Assembly: GCA_002007745.1 (NCBI GenBank)
Contig: CP019882.1
Span: 4,030,001 to 4,094,000, forward strand
Source of the DNA: Mycolicibacterium litorale
Lineage (GTDB): Bacteria > Actinomycetota > Actinomycetes > Mycobacteriales > Mycobacteriaceae
Direction: 5' to 3'
Length of the DNA: 64,000 bases
This document shows, piece after piece, positions 33,354 through 41,544 of this stretch. Made by a program: the position numbers and the translations under genes. Under the pieces are notes generated by a model that was not told where the DNA came from, ran no database searches, and saw nothing but the letters and a program-made list of their open reading frames with translations. Positions within the stretch are counted from its first letter, which is position 1. Each line of letters begins with the position of its first letter.

Positions 33354-34223
33354 TCAGTCCGGCGGCCGAAAACTCGCGCCACGCGGGCGTAAAGCCCGGG
33401 TGAAGAAGACATTCACCCGCGTCATCGCGACGCTGTAGGGCCACCAGGCCAGCCGTTTGAAGGTGTACAGCGCCCAGATGTCGGGCGAGGTGTAGATCAG
33501 GTAGCGGTTGCGGGAGATGCCGGCCAGGATCCGGTCGGCGACCTTCTCCGGCGACACCGCGTGGCCGCTGAACACCTTGACCCAGCGTTGCACCTTCGGA
33601 TGGTCGCGGTCGACGCCGGCGATCTGCACGGTCTGCACCAGCGGGGTGTTGACCGCGCCGGGCACCACCAGCGAGACGCCGATGTCGTGCCGGGCGAGGT
33701 CGAAGCGCAGCACTTCGGAGAGCCCACGCAGCCCGAACTTGCTGGCGCTGTAGGCGGCATGCCACGGCAACGCGACCAGTCCGGCCGCCGACGAGACGTT
33801 GACCAACTGACCACCGCGGCCGGCGGCGACCATCGGCGGCAGGAAGGTCTCGATGACGTGCACCGGCCCCATCAAGTTGACGTCGATCATCGACCGCCAC
33901 TGCCGGTGGGTGAGTTGTTCGACGGTCCCCCACGCCGAGATCCCGGCGATGTTCATGACGATGTCCATCGCCGGGTGGCGGGTGTGGATATCGGCGGCGA
34001 ACTGCGCGACGGCGTCGTAGTCGGCGATGTCCAGGGCGCGGTGCTCGGCCACCACAGCGCCCAGGGATCGGGCGTCGGCCACGGTCTGGGACAGCCCGTC
34101 GGCGTTCACGTCGGTCAGATACAGCTCGGCCCCCTCGCGAGCCAGCCGCAGTGCGGTGGCTCGGCCGATCCCGCTCGCCGCGCCGGTGACGAACGCCCTT
34201 TTGCCCGCGAAACCGTCGACCAT
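33354..34223 (-). CDS. Short-chain dehydrogenase/reductase (Rv3057c-like)
   Basis: 289 aa. TGAASGIGRATALRL cofactor motif, NIAG motif (MNIAGIS), catalytic Ser in NVSSAAGLVALPWHAAYSASKFGLR with Tyr-x-x-x-Lys. A classical SDR with a longer C-terminal tail (ALYTFKRLAWWPYSVAMTRVN). Substrate unknown. One base from dinP on the opposite strand. Confidence 0.92.
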   Translation of the reverse strand: MVDGFAGKRAFVTGAASGIGRATALRLAREGAELYLTDVNADGLSQTVADARSLGAVVAEHRALDIADYDAVAQFAADIHTRHPAMDIVMNIAGISAWGTVEQLTHRQWRSMIDVNLMGPVHVIETFLPPMVAAGRGGQLVNVSSAAGLVALPWHAAYSASKFGLRGLSEVLRFDLARHDIGVSLVVPGAVNTPLVQTVQIAGVDRDHPKVQRWVKVFSGHAVSPEKVADRILAGISRNRYLIYTSPDIWALYTFKRLAWWPYSVAMTRVNVFFTRALRPRGASFRPPD

Positions 34224-34227
34224 CAGG

Positions 34228-34863
34228 TCAGTCGACCCGCCCGCCCCAGAGCGCGTGCAGCCAGAGCTTCTCCAGAATCCGTACGGCGCGGTTGAGGTCG
34301 CGGTCGGGGCCGATGAACGGGCTCTCGCTGGACAGCGTGAAGGCCGTCGTCGCGGCGAGGGTGCGGACCAGACCCTGGATGTCGTCGGTGATCGGATCGG
34401 CCGTGCCGTTGCGGATTTCGGCCTCGACGATCGGGACGATCTGGCCCACGGTCTTGTCGATGAAGCCGTCGAGGAGATCGCGGATCTCGGCGTCGGTGTG
34501 GCGGGCGGCGTTGCACGCCGACATCACCGGGTCGTTGTGGGCGTAGACCGCCGCCGCGCTGCGCACCATCCGCTCGGCGAAGGCGGTGGGTGTCTCCTCC
34601 GGCCCGCGCGGGGCGAACGAGTGGGTGAGTTCCTCGAGTTCGGCGCCGGCCTCACCCATGATTTGGGCGAGCACCGAGTACTTGGAGTCGAAATAGAAGT
34701 AGAAGCCCGAGCGTGCCACCCCGGCTCGATCGCTGATCGTGCTCACCGACAGTTCGGCGAAGGGTTTCTCCTGGAGCAGCTCGCGGACGGCCTGGACGAT
34801 GGCATGCCGCTGCTTGTCGCCGCGGCGACGTGGCACCTCGACGGAGTCCTGATGCGCGGTCAC
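34228..34863 (-). CDS. TetR-family regulator (Rv3058c-like)
   Basis: 211 aa from GTG 34863 (VTAHQDSVEVPRRRG). HTH AVRELLQEKPFAELSVSTISDRAGVARSGFYFYFDSKYSVL is the TetR type. Upstream sequence of the longer frame is not conserved-looking, hence this start. Co-directional with the SDR and divergent from cyp136; probably represses both. Confidence 0.9.
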   Translation of the reverse strand: MTAHQDSVEVPRRRGDKQRHAIVQAVRELLQEKPFAELSVSTISDRAGVARSGFYFYFDSKYSVLAQIMGEAGAELEELTHSFAPRGPEETPTAFAERMVRSAAAVYAHNDPVMSACNAARHTDAEIRDLLDGFIDKTVGQIVPIVEAEIRNGTADPITDDIQGLVRTLAATTAFTLSSESPFIGPDRDLNRAVRILEKLWLHALWGGRVD

Positions 34864-34899
34864 CCGTTCACCTTGCACCACGCCGCGGCCGAAAGAAAA

Positions 34900-34915
34900 C
34901 TTGACATGCGTCAAG
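34900..34915. promoter_or_regulatory. TetR operator candidate before cyp136
   Basis: CTTGACATGCGTCAAG has perfect 6-nt arms (CTTGAC/GTCAAG) around 4 nt, between the TetR (start 34863) and cyp136 (start 35001). The TTGAC could double as a -35 element. Confidence 0.5.
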
Positions 34916-35000
34916 AACGTTGGTGAGGATAGGAGAACCTGTGGTGCCGGCCACATGTTGGCCGCCCGGGACGCCCGTCCCCCGTTGTTGAGGAGCGTTG

Positions 35001-36482
35001 ATGGCCACCATCAGTACCCCGCACTACTTGCTGGACCAGGCGCGCCGCCGGCTCACGCCGACGCTGAACACCATCCCCGGGATGGGCGTCGTCGAGAAGC
35101 GCCTGCGCGGGCGTGACTGGCCGCAGTTCGCCCTGGCCGAACCGCCGGCCGGTAGCGGGCTGAAGACGGTGATGGGCGATTCGGGCCTGCCGCTGCTGGG
35201 CCACATGGTCGAGACGTTCCGCGGCGGCCCCGACTATCTGCTGCAGGTCTATCGCAAGTACGGGCCGATCCACTACGCCTACTCCCCTGCCCTGCCCGCG
35301 GTGACCGCGCTGGGACCCGACGCCACCCAGGCGGTGTTCTCCAACAAGAACAAGGACTTCTCCCAGAAGGGCTGGCATCCGGTCATCGGGCCGTTCTTCA
35401 ACCGCGGCCTGATGATGCTCGATTTCGATGAGCACATGTACCACCGCCGCATCATGCAGGAGGCGTTCACCCGCACCCGGCTGTCGGGATACGTCGAGCA
35501 CATCGACCGGGTCGCCTCGCAGGTGATCGCCGACGAGTGGGTGACCAACGACCCCCGCTTCCTGTTCCACCCCGCCGTCAAGGAACTCACCCTCGACATC
35601 GCCTCGGTGGTGTTCATGGGCCACGAACCCGGCTCCGACCATGATCTGGTGACCAAGGTGAACCAGGCGTTCACCACCACCACCCGCGCCGGTGGAGCGA
35701 TCATCCGCACCGCCGTCCCACCCTTCAAGTGGTGGCGCGGCCTGCAGGCCCGCAAGGTGCTCGAGGACTACTTCGTCGAGCGCCTCAAGGAGCGCCGCGA
35801 CGCCGAGGGCACCGACATGCTGACCGTGTTGTGCCACACCGCTGACGATGAGGGCAACAAGTTCAGCGACGACGACATCGTCAACCACATGATCTTCCTG
35901 ATGATGGCGGCGCACGACACCTCGACGTCGACGCTGACCACGATGGCCAATCAGCTGGCCGCCAACCCGCAGTGGCAGGAACGTTGCCGCGACGAGTCCG
36001 ACCGGCTCGGTGACGGGCCGTTGGATATCGAGGCGCTGGAGAAGCTCGAGACACTCGACTTGGTGATCAACGAGTCGCTGCGGATGGTGACGCCGTTGCC
36101 GTTCAACGTTCGGCAGGCGGTGCGCGACACCGAGTTGCTGGGATATTTCATCCCGGCCGGCACCAACGTCAACGTCTGGCCCGGGCTCAACCATCGGCTG
36201 CCCGAGCTGTGGACCGATCCGGAGAAGTTCGACCCGGACCGCTTCGCCGAGCCGCGTTCGGAACACAAGCGGCACCGCTACGCGTTCGCCCCGTTCGGCG
36301 GTGGCGCGCACAAGTGCATCGGGATGGTGTTCGGCCAGCTGGAGATCAAGACCGTCATGCACCGGCTGCTGCGCCGGTACCGCCTCGAACTACCGCATCC
36401 GGGGTATCGGCCGCACTACGACTACGCCGGCATGCCGGTGCCGATGGACGGCATGCCGATCGTCCTGCGCCCGCTGCACTGA
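35001..36482 (+). CDS. cyp136: Cytochrome P450 CYP136
   Basis: 493 aa. Haem-thiolate motif FAPFGGGAHKCIGMVFG, I-helix MMAAHDTSTSTL, K-helix ExxR in NESLRMV. ATG 35001 is 6 nt after a GAGGAG Shine-Dalgarno. Syntenic with Rv3059 (cyp136). Substrate unknown; a redox partner is not adjacent. Confidence 0.93.
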   Translation: MATISTPHYLLDQARRRLTPTLNTIPGMGVVEKRLRGRDWPQFALAEPPAGSGLKTVMGDSGLPLLGHMVETFRGGPDYLLQVYRKYGPIHYAYSPALPAVTALGPDATQAVFSNKNKDFSQKGWHPVIGPFFNRGLMMLDFDEHMYHRRIMQEAFTRTRLSGYVEHIDRVASQVIADEWVTNDPRFLFHPAVKELTLDIASVVFMGHEPGSDHDLVTKVNQAFTTTTRAGGAIIRTAVPPFKWWRGLQARKVLEDYFVERLKERRDAEGTDMLTVLCHTADDEGNKFSDDDIVNHMIFLMMAAHDTSTSTLTTMANQLAANPQWQERCRDESDRLGDGPLDIEALEKLETLDLVINESLRMVTPLPFNVRQAVRDTELLGYFIPAGTNVNVWPGLNHRLPELWTDPEKFDPDRFAEPRSEHKRHRYAFAPFGGGAHKCIGMVFGQLEIKTVMHRLLRRYRLELPHPGYRPHYDYAGMPVPMDGMPIVLRPLH

Positions 36483-36493
36483 GCGGTTCGATC

Positions 36494-36967
36494 TCAGGCG
36501 GCGAGTAGGCGATTCGCGCAGGCGATCAACGCCCGCAGGGCCGACTGGACGGGGTCCTCGGACCAGCCCATCGCCCATTGCCGGTCGCGGCCGTTGCAGC
36601 CCTGCAGGAACGTCGCGGTGTGCTCGCCGGCGGTCAGCTGGTGAAAGCGGGTCATCTCCACGCCGACACCGCGCTCGTAGAGCATCGCGGTCAGCGCGGC
36701 GAGTGGACCGCTGGCCTGCGCGGTGGCGGTCTCGATGCGATCACCGATCGCCAGGGTGGCCCGATAGCCGCTGGGTTGCGGACCGAGCCGAATCCCGGCG
36801 CGGACGTCGTCGCACTCCCAGGAGCCGAGCCGGACGGGCCCGCCGCTCGGGCTGTAGGTGGCGGTGAACGACGCCCACGGCATGGTTTCGGCCTCTTCAC
36901 GCAGGCCGATGGGCAGCCGCGAGCAGAAGCGTGGGGACGGTTGGAGGGTGGTGCTGTGCGGGTTCAT
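36494..36967 (-). CDS. Stand-alone LeuA (2-isopropylmalate synthase) regulatory-domain protein
   Basis: 157 aa. From about residue 38 on it resembles the C-terminal allosteric domain of 2-isopropylmalate synthase (GPVRLGSWECDD, SGYRATLAIGDRIETATAQASGPLAALTAMLYERGVGVEM, an ALRALIACANRLL tail). The catalytic TIM barrel is missing. Such a domain could bind leucine or heterodimerise with full LeuA. Its leader contains a putative branched-chain attenuator, which supports the assignment. Absent at this place in the H37Rv order. Confidence 0.7.
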   Translation of the reverse strand: MNPHSTTLQPSPRFCSRLPIGLREEAETMPWASFTATYSPSGGPVRLGSWECDDVRAGIRLGPQPSGYRATLAIGDRIETATAQASGPLAALTAMLYERGVGVEMTRFHQLTAGEHTATFLQGCNGRDRQWAMGWSEDPVQSALRALIACANRLLAA

Positions 36968-36999
36968 GGTGCGGTCTTCTCGTCGAGCGGAGGTGACCG

Positions 37000-37083
37000 A
37001 CGTCGTAGCATTCGACCCACAGCGGGGGTCGGTCTGGATCAGACCCCGCTGCGGGTAGCTACTACGACAAGCGCACGATGCAC
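37000..37083 (-). promoter_or_regulatory. Putative branched-chain amino-acid attenuator with leader peptide
   Basis: On the minus strand GTG 37083 opens a 14-codon peptide MHRALVVVATRSGV, ending TGA 37041-37039. Its Leu-Val-Val-Val run lies across the 5' arm GTCGTAG (37068-37062), which can pair exactly with CTACGAC (37008-37002). The competing hairpin pairs 37041-37056 with 37015-37035 (both GC-rich). This leader-peptide plus alternative-stem layout is that of Leu/Ilv attenuators. No clear U-tract, so control could be translational. Inference only. Confidence 0.6.
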
Positions 37084-37137
37084 GTCCGCGATGCTAGACC
37101 CCGGCCGACGGCGTGTGCAACCAGGTTTCCAGGCGGC

Positions 37138-37158
37138 CTTCATCGAATCTTCATCGAA
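37138..37158 (+). promoter_or_regulatory. 11-bp-period direct repeat before the DUF305 gene
   Basis: CTTCATCGAA occurs at 37138-37147 and 37149-37158, spaced one helical turn, about 94-114 bp upstream of the DUF305 start. Such direct repeats often bind OmpR-type response regulators. Confidence 0.4.
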
Positions 37159-37251
37159 GGACTAGGGAAGCCCTATCCGCGGCGACAACCCTCGATTCCG
37201 ACGACGCGTGGCGCATCCGGCCCATGCGCCCGAGGTAAGGACACATCGACG

Positions 37252-37917
37252 ATGAAGACCCGGACTGTGGCCGTCGCGGCGAGCACCTTGGCGGCGGTGG
37301 TTGCGCTGAGCGCCTGCGGCAACGCGACGAAGACGGCTGCCACCAGCACGGCGAGCGCGTCGGCGGTGGCGAGCACCACCGCATCCGCACCCGCCGACCA
37401 GGCGCACAACGACGCTGACGTGTGGTTCACCCAGCACATGATCCCGCACCACCAGCAGGCCATCGAGATGAGCGACACCATCCTTGCCAAACAGGGCATC
37501 GACCCGCGGGTGGTGACCCTGGCCAACCAGATCAAGGCGGCGCAGGGCCCGGAGATCCAGCAGATGCAGGGCTGGCTACGGCTGTGGGGCGCGCCGGCGA
37601 TGCCGATGACGCCGGGCGACATGGGCGACATGCCGGGGATGCCGGGGATGCCGGGTCACGACACCATGCCGGGCATGGGCACGGGATCGGGCATGATGTC
37701 ACCCGCGGACATGACGGCACTGCAGAATGCGCAGGGCGTAGCGGCCAGCAAGCTGTTCCTCACCCAGATGGTCTCCCATCACCAGGGCGCGATCACGATG
37801 TCGCAGAAGGAGATCGCCGGCGGTCAGGACCAGGCGGTGATCGCGCTGGCCAGGTCGATCACCGAGAGTCAGCAGAAAGAGATCGACCAGATGAACGCGA
37901 TCCTGGCGACGCTGTGA
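37252..37917 (+). CDS. DUF305 lipoprotein
   Basis: 221 aa. Lipoprotein signal peptide with LSAC lipobox. Two DUF305 helical repeats, each with an HHQ core (HMIPHHQQAIEMS; MVSHHQGAITMS), are separated by a Met/His-rich segment (MGDMPGMPGMPGHDTMPGM) of the sort that can bind copper. ATG 37252 fits the lipoprotein signal. Probable envelope metal-handling protein. Its 3' end overlaps the convergent PuuD-like gene by 59 nt. Confidence 0.85.
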   Translation: MKTRTVAVAASTLAAVVALSACGNATKTAATSTASASAVASTTASAPADQAHNDADVWFTQHMIPHHQQAIEMSDTILAKQGIDPRVVTLANQIKAAQGPEIQQMQGWLRLWGAPAMPMTPGDMGDMPGMPGMPGHDTMPGMGTGSGMMSPADMTALQNAQGVAASKLFLTQMVSHHQGAITMSQKEIAGGQDQAVIALARSITESQQKEIDQMNAILATL

Positions 37918-38716
37918 CACCGCGGCGGGCCTCTTCGGCGGCGCCGACGAATGCCGAGAACAGCCGCAGCCGGTCGGCCTCCGGCCCGTAGTCGTCCTCC
38001 GGATGCCACTGGACGCCGAGGTAGAAGCGGCTCGGGTCCTCGATCGCCTCGACGATGCCGTCCAGTGCGCGGGCGGCGACCACCAGATCCGCCCCGACGC
38101 GGTCGACCGCTTGGTGATGCCCCGACCGGCCGATCACCCGGCCCGCGCCCAGGATCGACGACAGCCGGGTGCCCGCCACGATGTCGATCGGTTCGTCGAC
38201 GAACTCCGGCTCTCCCGGCGCACCGTGGTGGAGCGCGTAGTCGACGATGTCGGGGATCAGCGTGCCGCCCCGGGCCACGTTGAGCAACTGAGATCCGCGG
38301 CAGATTCCGAAGATCGGCCGGCCCGCGGCCTCGGCGGCCGCGATGGCACCGAAGGCATCCCGGTCGGCTCGCACGTCGACACCGTAGGCCGCCGGGTTGG
38401 GGGCCGCGACCCCGTAACAGCTGCCGTCGACGTCGCCGCCGCCCAGCAGGAGCAGACCGTCGAATTCGGCAGCGCCCGAAGGGTTGTCCAGTGCGGTCGA
38501 GGTGTCCCACAGCTCGTAGGTGGCTCCGAGCCCGACCAAGGTGGCCAGCGCCAGCCTGGTGAACCGCCGGATGAGCGCGACGTCGGCCGCGCTGATGTCG
38601 GGAAAGTTCAGCGAGGCCAGCACGCAGATGTGGGCGCGAACCGTGCCGGGAGCCGGCAGGTCGGGGATCACGTCCTCGCGGCGCACCCGGGCATCAACGG
38701 CGTCGGCACTGGTCAT
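37859..38716 (-). CDS. Gamma-glutamyl-gamma-aminobutyrate hydrolase family protein (PuuD-like, copy 1)
   Basis: 285 aa class I glutamine-amidotransferase/C26 hydrolase. Catalytic Cys in GRPIFGICRGSQLLNVARGG; catalytic His-x-Glu in VQWHPEDDYG. PuuD cleaves gamma-glutamylated amines such as gamma-Glu-GABA. ATG 38716 follows copy 2 with a 4-nt overlap (38713-38716). Distal gene of the amine operon. Confidence 0.88.
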   Translation of the reverse strand: MTSADAVDARVRREDVIPDLPAPGTVRAHICVLASLNFPDISAADVALIRRFTRLALATLVGLGATYELWDTSTALDNPSGAAEFDGLLLLGGGDVDGSCYGVAAPNPAAYGVDVRADRDAFGAIAAAEAAGRPIFGICRGSQLLNVARGGTLIPDIVDYALHHGAPGEPEFVDEPIDIVAGTRLSSILGAGRVIGRSGHHQAVDRVGADLVVAARALDGIVEAIEDPSRFYLGVQWHPEDDYGPEADRLRLFSAFVGAAEEARRGVTASPGSRSSGRSLSADSR

Positions 38717-39426
38717 CGGGATTCCCTTCGGGTGGCGGCTCGGACGACGAGGTCGGCGAACAGGGCGGCATCCGGGGCTGAGCAGGCGTGCCGGTCTTCC
38801 GGATGCCATTGGACGGCAACGATGTCGGCATCCGGGTGCTCGACCGCCTCGACGACGCCGTCGGCGGCGACCGCCGAAACCGTCAGGCCGGCGCCCAGTT
38901 GGTCGACGGCCTGGTGGTGATAGGACGACACGGCGATGCGTTCGGATCCGACGACGGTGTGTAACCGGCTTCCGGTCAGCACCGTCACGTCGTGGACGGC
39001 GTCGTGATGGGCGGTGGAGCTCTGCGGCAGGTGTTGCACGAGCGTGCCGCCGAGTGCGATGTTGAGGATCTGCATGCCGCGGCAGATCGCCAAGGTCGGC
39101 ACCTGCAGGGCGAGCACGGTTCTGGTGACGGCGAGGTCGAGATCGTCCTGGAACGCGACGGTGTCCCTGGTCTGCGGCTGCGCCCGCGCGCCGTAGCGGT
39201 GTGGTTCGACATCGGCTCCGCCCGGCAGCAGCACAGCGTCGAACTGCGCTATCCGCTCGGGCAATTCGGCGTACGGGTCGGCGGCCGGTCCGTGCAGCGC
39301 CATCGGCTCACCGCCCGCGGCCCACACCGCCTCGCAGATCGCCTCGGCCACCACGGTGGCCGAGAACCGCAGGATGGGCACCTGTTCGGCCCGCCGGCCG
39401 ACGACTGCCACCAGCGGTCGTCGCAC
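38713..39426 (-). CDS. Gamma-glutamyl hydrolase family protein (PuuD-like, copy 2)
   Basis: 237 aa from GTG 39426. Catalytic Cys in VPTLAICRGMQILNIALGG, His/Glu in AVQWHPEDRH; a HHQAVD segment is shared with copy 1. Two divergent paralogues side by side suggest distinct gamma-glutamyl substrates or a heteromer. GTG is 2 nt after the upstream stop. Confidence 0.85.
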   Translation of the reverse strand: MRRPLVAVVGRRAEQVPILRFSATVVAEAICEAVWAAGGEPMALHGPAADPYAELPERIAQFDAVLLPGGADVEPHRYGARAQPQTRDTVAFQDDLDLAVTRTVLALQVPTLAICRGMQILNIALGGTLVQHLPQSSTAHHDAVHDVTVLTGSRLHTVVGSERIAVSSYHHQAVDQLGAGLTVSAVAADGVVEAVEHPDADIVAVQWHPEDRHACSAPDAALFADLVVRAATRRESR

Positions 39427-39428
39427 CC

Positions 39429-40133
39429 TCAGCTCTGGAACGGGTAGTCGAGGGTCGGCAGCCACTGCGCCCAGACCTGGCGCAGCCGGCCCGATTCGAT
39501 CATCCGGCCCAGCGCCGCGTCGATGGTGGCCAACAGTTCTGGCCGGTCCTTGGCGACGGCGATGCCCCATTTGTTGGCGGTCTGCACGGTGAACGCCAGT
39601 TCGTAATCGGGATGGGTGGCACCCAACGGAACGAACACCACGTCATCGTCGACGACGGCGTCGACCTCTCCGGCCAGCAGGGCGGCCAGCATGTCGGCAT
39701 ACACATCGTCGGAGCCCGGCCCGAACGGCACGGGGATCGCCTCGGTGAACGTCTCGACGAGCGCCATGTTGGTGCTGTTCTCGATCGCCGCCACCCGCCG
39801 GCCCACGAGGTCCTGCGGCGCATGGATCCCCGAGCCGCGACGTACCAGCACCCCCTCGTGGAAAACCGCGTACGGCCGGGTGAAATCGACCTGAGCCAAC
39901 CGCTCGGCGGTGATGCCCTGCCCGCAGAGCACAGCGTCGGCCTCCCTCCGCTGGACGGCGGGGATCATGTCCACCCAGGGCACCCGCACCCACTCGATGG
40001 GTCGGCCGAGTTCGGCGCCAAGGGCTTCGGCGACGCCGGGTTCGTACCCGGTGCGGCCGGCTTCCGGTGTCCACAGCGAGAACAGTGGCGGCGCTTCGGC
40101 GTCCAGGCACGCCAGTCGCAGAGCCGCGGTCAC
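39429..40133 (-). CDS. Cytosolic amino-acid-type solute-binding (SBP_bac_3) domain protein
   Basis: 234 aa from GTG 40133, overlapping the ligase gene by 4 nt. Family 3 solute-binding fold (YEPGVAEALGAELGR, DAVLCGQGITAERLAQVDFTRPYAVFHEGVLVR, DLVGRRVAAIENSTN, LAGEVDAVVDDD). No signal peptide or lipobox and no transporter partners, so it is predicted cytosolic; it could sense or chaperone the amine substrate of the operon. Confidence 0.75.
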   Translation of the reverse strand: MTAALRLACLDAEAPPLFSLWTPEAGRTGYEPGVAEALGAELGRPIEWVRVPWVDMIPAVQRREADAVLCGQGITAERLAQVDFTRPYAVFHEGVLVRRGSGIHAPQDLVGRRVAAIENSTNMALVETFTEAIPVPFGPGSDDVYADMLAALLAGEVDAVVDDDVVFVPLGATHPDYELAFTVQTANKWGIAVAKDRPELLATIDAALGRMIESGRLRQVWAQWLPTLDYPFQS

Positions 40134-41515
40134 GGTGCGTCGCTCCAATACATGTCACGCTCCCAATCAGTCACGTATCCGCAGAATCTGGCCCACTCGT
40201 CGGCGTGGAAGTCGATCAGCAGGCTGGACAGGTCCGGCCCGAACGTCGAGGTGAGCAGCGGGTCGGCCCGGAAAGCCTCGATCGCCTCGCCGAGAGTCAG
40301 TGGCAGCGCCGGGAACCGGTCGTCGGGAGCGGCGTCGTAGGACGATCCCTGTGTCGGGGCGCCGGGGTCGATGGCGTTCTTCATGCCGTCCTCGCAGGCG
40401 GCGAGGATGACCGCATGTGACAGATAAGGATTCACGGCGGCGTCGGGGAGCTTGTACTCCAACCGGCCGACCGTGGACAGCCGCACCGTACAGGTCTTGT
40501 TGTCCAGCCCCCAGTTGATTGTCGACGGCGCGAATTGCCCTGCGTCCCAGTACCGTTTGTAGGAATTCACCGTTGACGCGTTGACCAGCATCGCACCGGC
40601 GGTGTGCGCCAGCAAGCCGCCGAGCGCGTGGCGCCCGACCTCGGACAGGTGCAGGTCGCGCCGGCCCGGATCGGCCAGCACGTTGACGTCCTCACGCCAC
40701 AAGCTGAAGTTGTGGTGGCAGCCGTTGCCCATCATCCCGGTGCGCGGCTTGGGCATGAAGCTGGCTTCGATACCCAATTCGCGGGCGACCTGTTTACAGA
40801 CTTGCCGGTAGGTGGTCAGCCGGTCGGCGGTCAGCTCGGCGCGGTCGTACATGAAGTTCAACTCGACCTGGAACTCGTCTTCGTAGTCACCCTCGACCAT
40901 GTCCAGGCCGAGCGCCTGCGCGTAGTCGATGACCTTCTTGACGATCGGACGGTTCCGTTCGAGGTGCTCGATGTGATAGGCGGGACTGGATCCGGGCCGG
41001 AAGTGGGCTTCCAGACCCTCACCCTGCCAAGTCATCTCGGGTTCGCAGCCGGTGCGTAGCTCCAAGCCGGTGCGCTCGGTGAAGTCGGCGTGCAGGCGCC
41101 GCAGCAATCCCCGGGTGTCGGATGCGAATTCGGAGCCGGCCCGCTCGCAGAGGTGATCCGGCTCGTAGAGCCGGCAGAACACCCTGGCGAAGTCGGTGTC
41201 CCACGGCAGCACCGCGAAGGTGTCGAGGTCGGGCAGCGCGGTGTATTCGGGGGCGTTGACCCCGCCGGCCAGCAGGACGCCGTCACGGGTGCTCTGCAGG
41301 TTGGCGACCGCGGTCTGGTGCTGCTGGACGCCTTTGACCGCGAGTCGCTCGAAGTGGCGAGCCGGGGCGACCTTGCCGACAACCCGGCCGGTGATGGTGA
41401 TGGCCTGGAAATAGACGAATTGCACGCCCCGGTCGGAGATCGTTGCCAGCGCCGCGGCGAGGTCGGCGCTGGCGGCGTTGGCCTGCCGGTGAAGGTCGAG
41501 CGCAGTGGTGCTCAT
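40130..41515 (-). CDS. Glutamine-synthetase-like gamma-glutamyl-amine ligase
   Basis: 461 aa from ATG 41515. Class III/GlnA4-like synthetase domain: GCEPEMTW, a PRTGMMGNGCHHNFSLW metal/ATP motif, NKTCTVRLSTVGRLEYKLPDA and the terminal catalytic region. Neighbouring PuuD-type hydrolases and an amine-type permease point to ATP-dependent gamma-glutamylation of an amine, analogous to PuuA or IpuC, rather than ammonia assimilation. Confidence 0.85.
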   Translation of the reverse strand: MSTTALDLHRQANAASADLAAALATISDRGVQFVYFQAITITGRVVGKVAPARHFERLAVKGVQQHQTAVANLQSTRDGVLLAGGVNAPEYTALPDLDTFAVLPWDTDFARVFCRLYEPDHLCERAGSEFASDTRGLLRRLHADFTERTGLELRTGCEPEMTWQGEGLEAHFRPGSSPAYHIEHLERNRPIVKKVIDYAQALGLDMVEGDYEDEFQVELNFMYDRAELTADRLTTYRQVCKQVARELGIEASFMPKPRTGMMGNGCHHNFSLWREDVNVLADPGRRDLHLSEVGRHALGGLLAHTAGAMLVNASTVNSYKRYWDAGQFAPSTINWGLDNKTCTVRLSTVGRLEYKLPDAAVNPYLSHAVILAACEDGMKNAIDPGAPTQGSSYDAAPDDRFPALPLTLGEAIEAFRADPLLTSTFGPDLSSLLIDFHADEWARFCGYVTDWERDMYWSDAP

Positions 41516-41544
41516 CGTGGTCCTCTCGGTGGCGGGGGGGCGGG

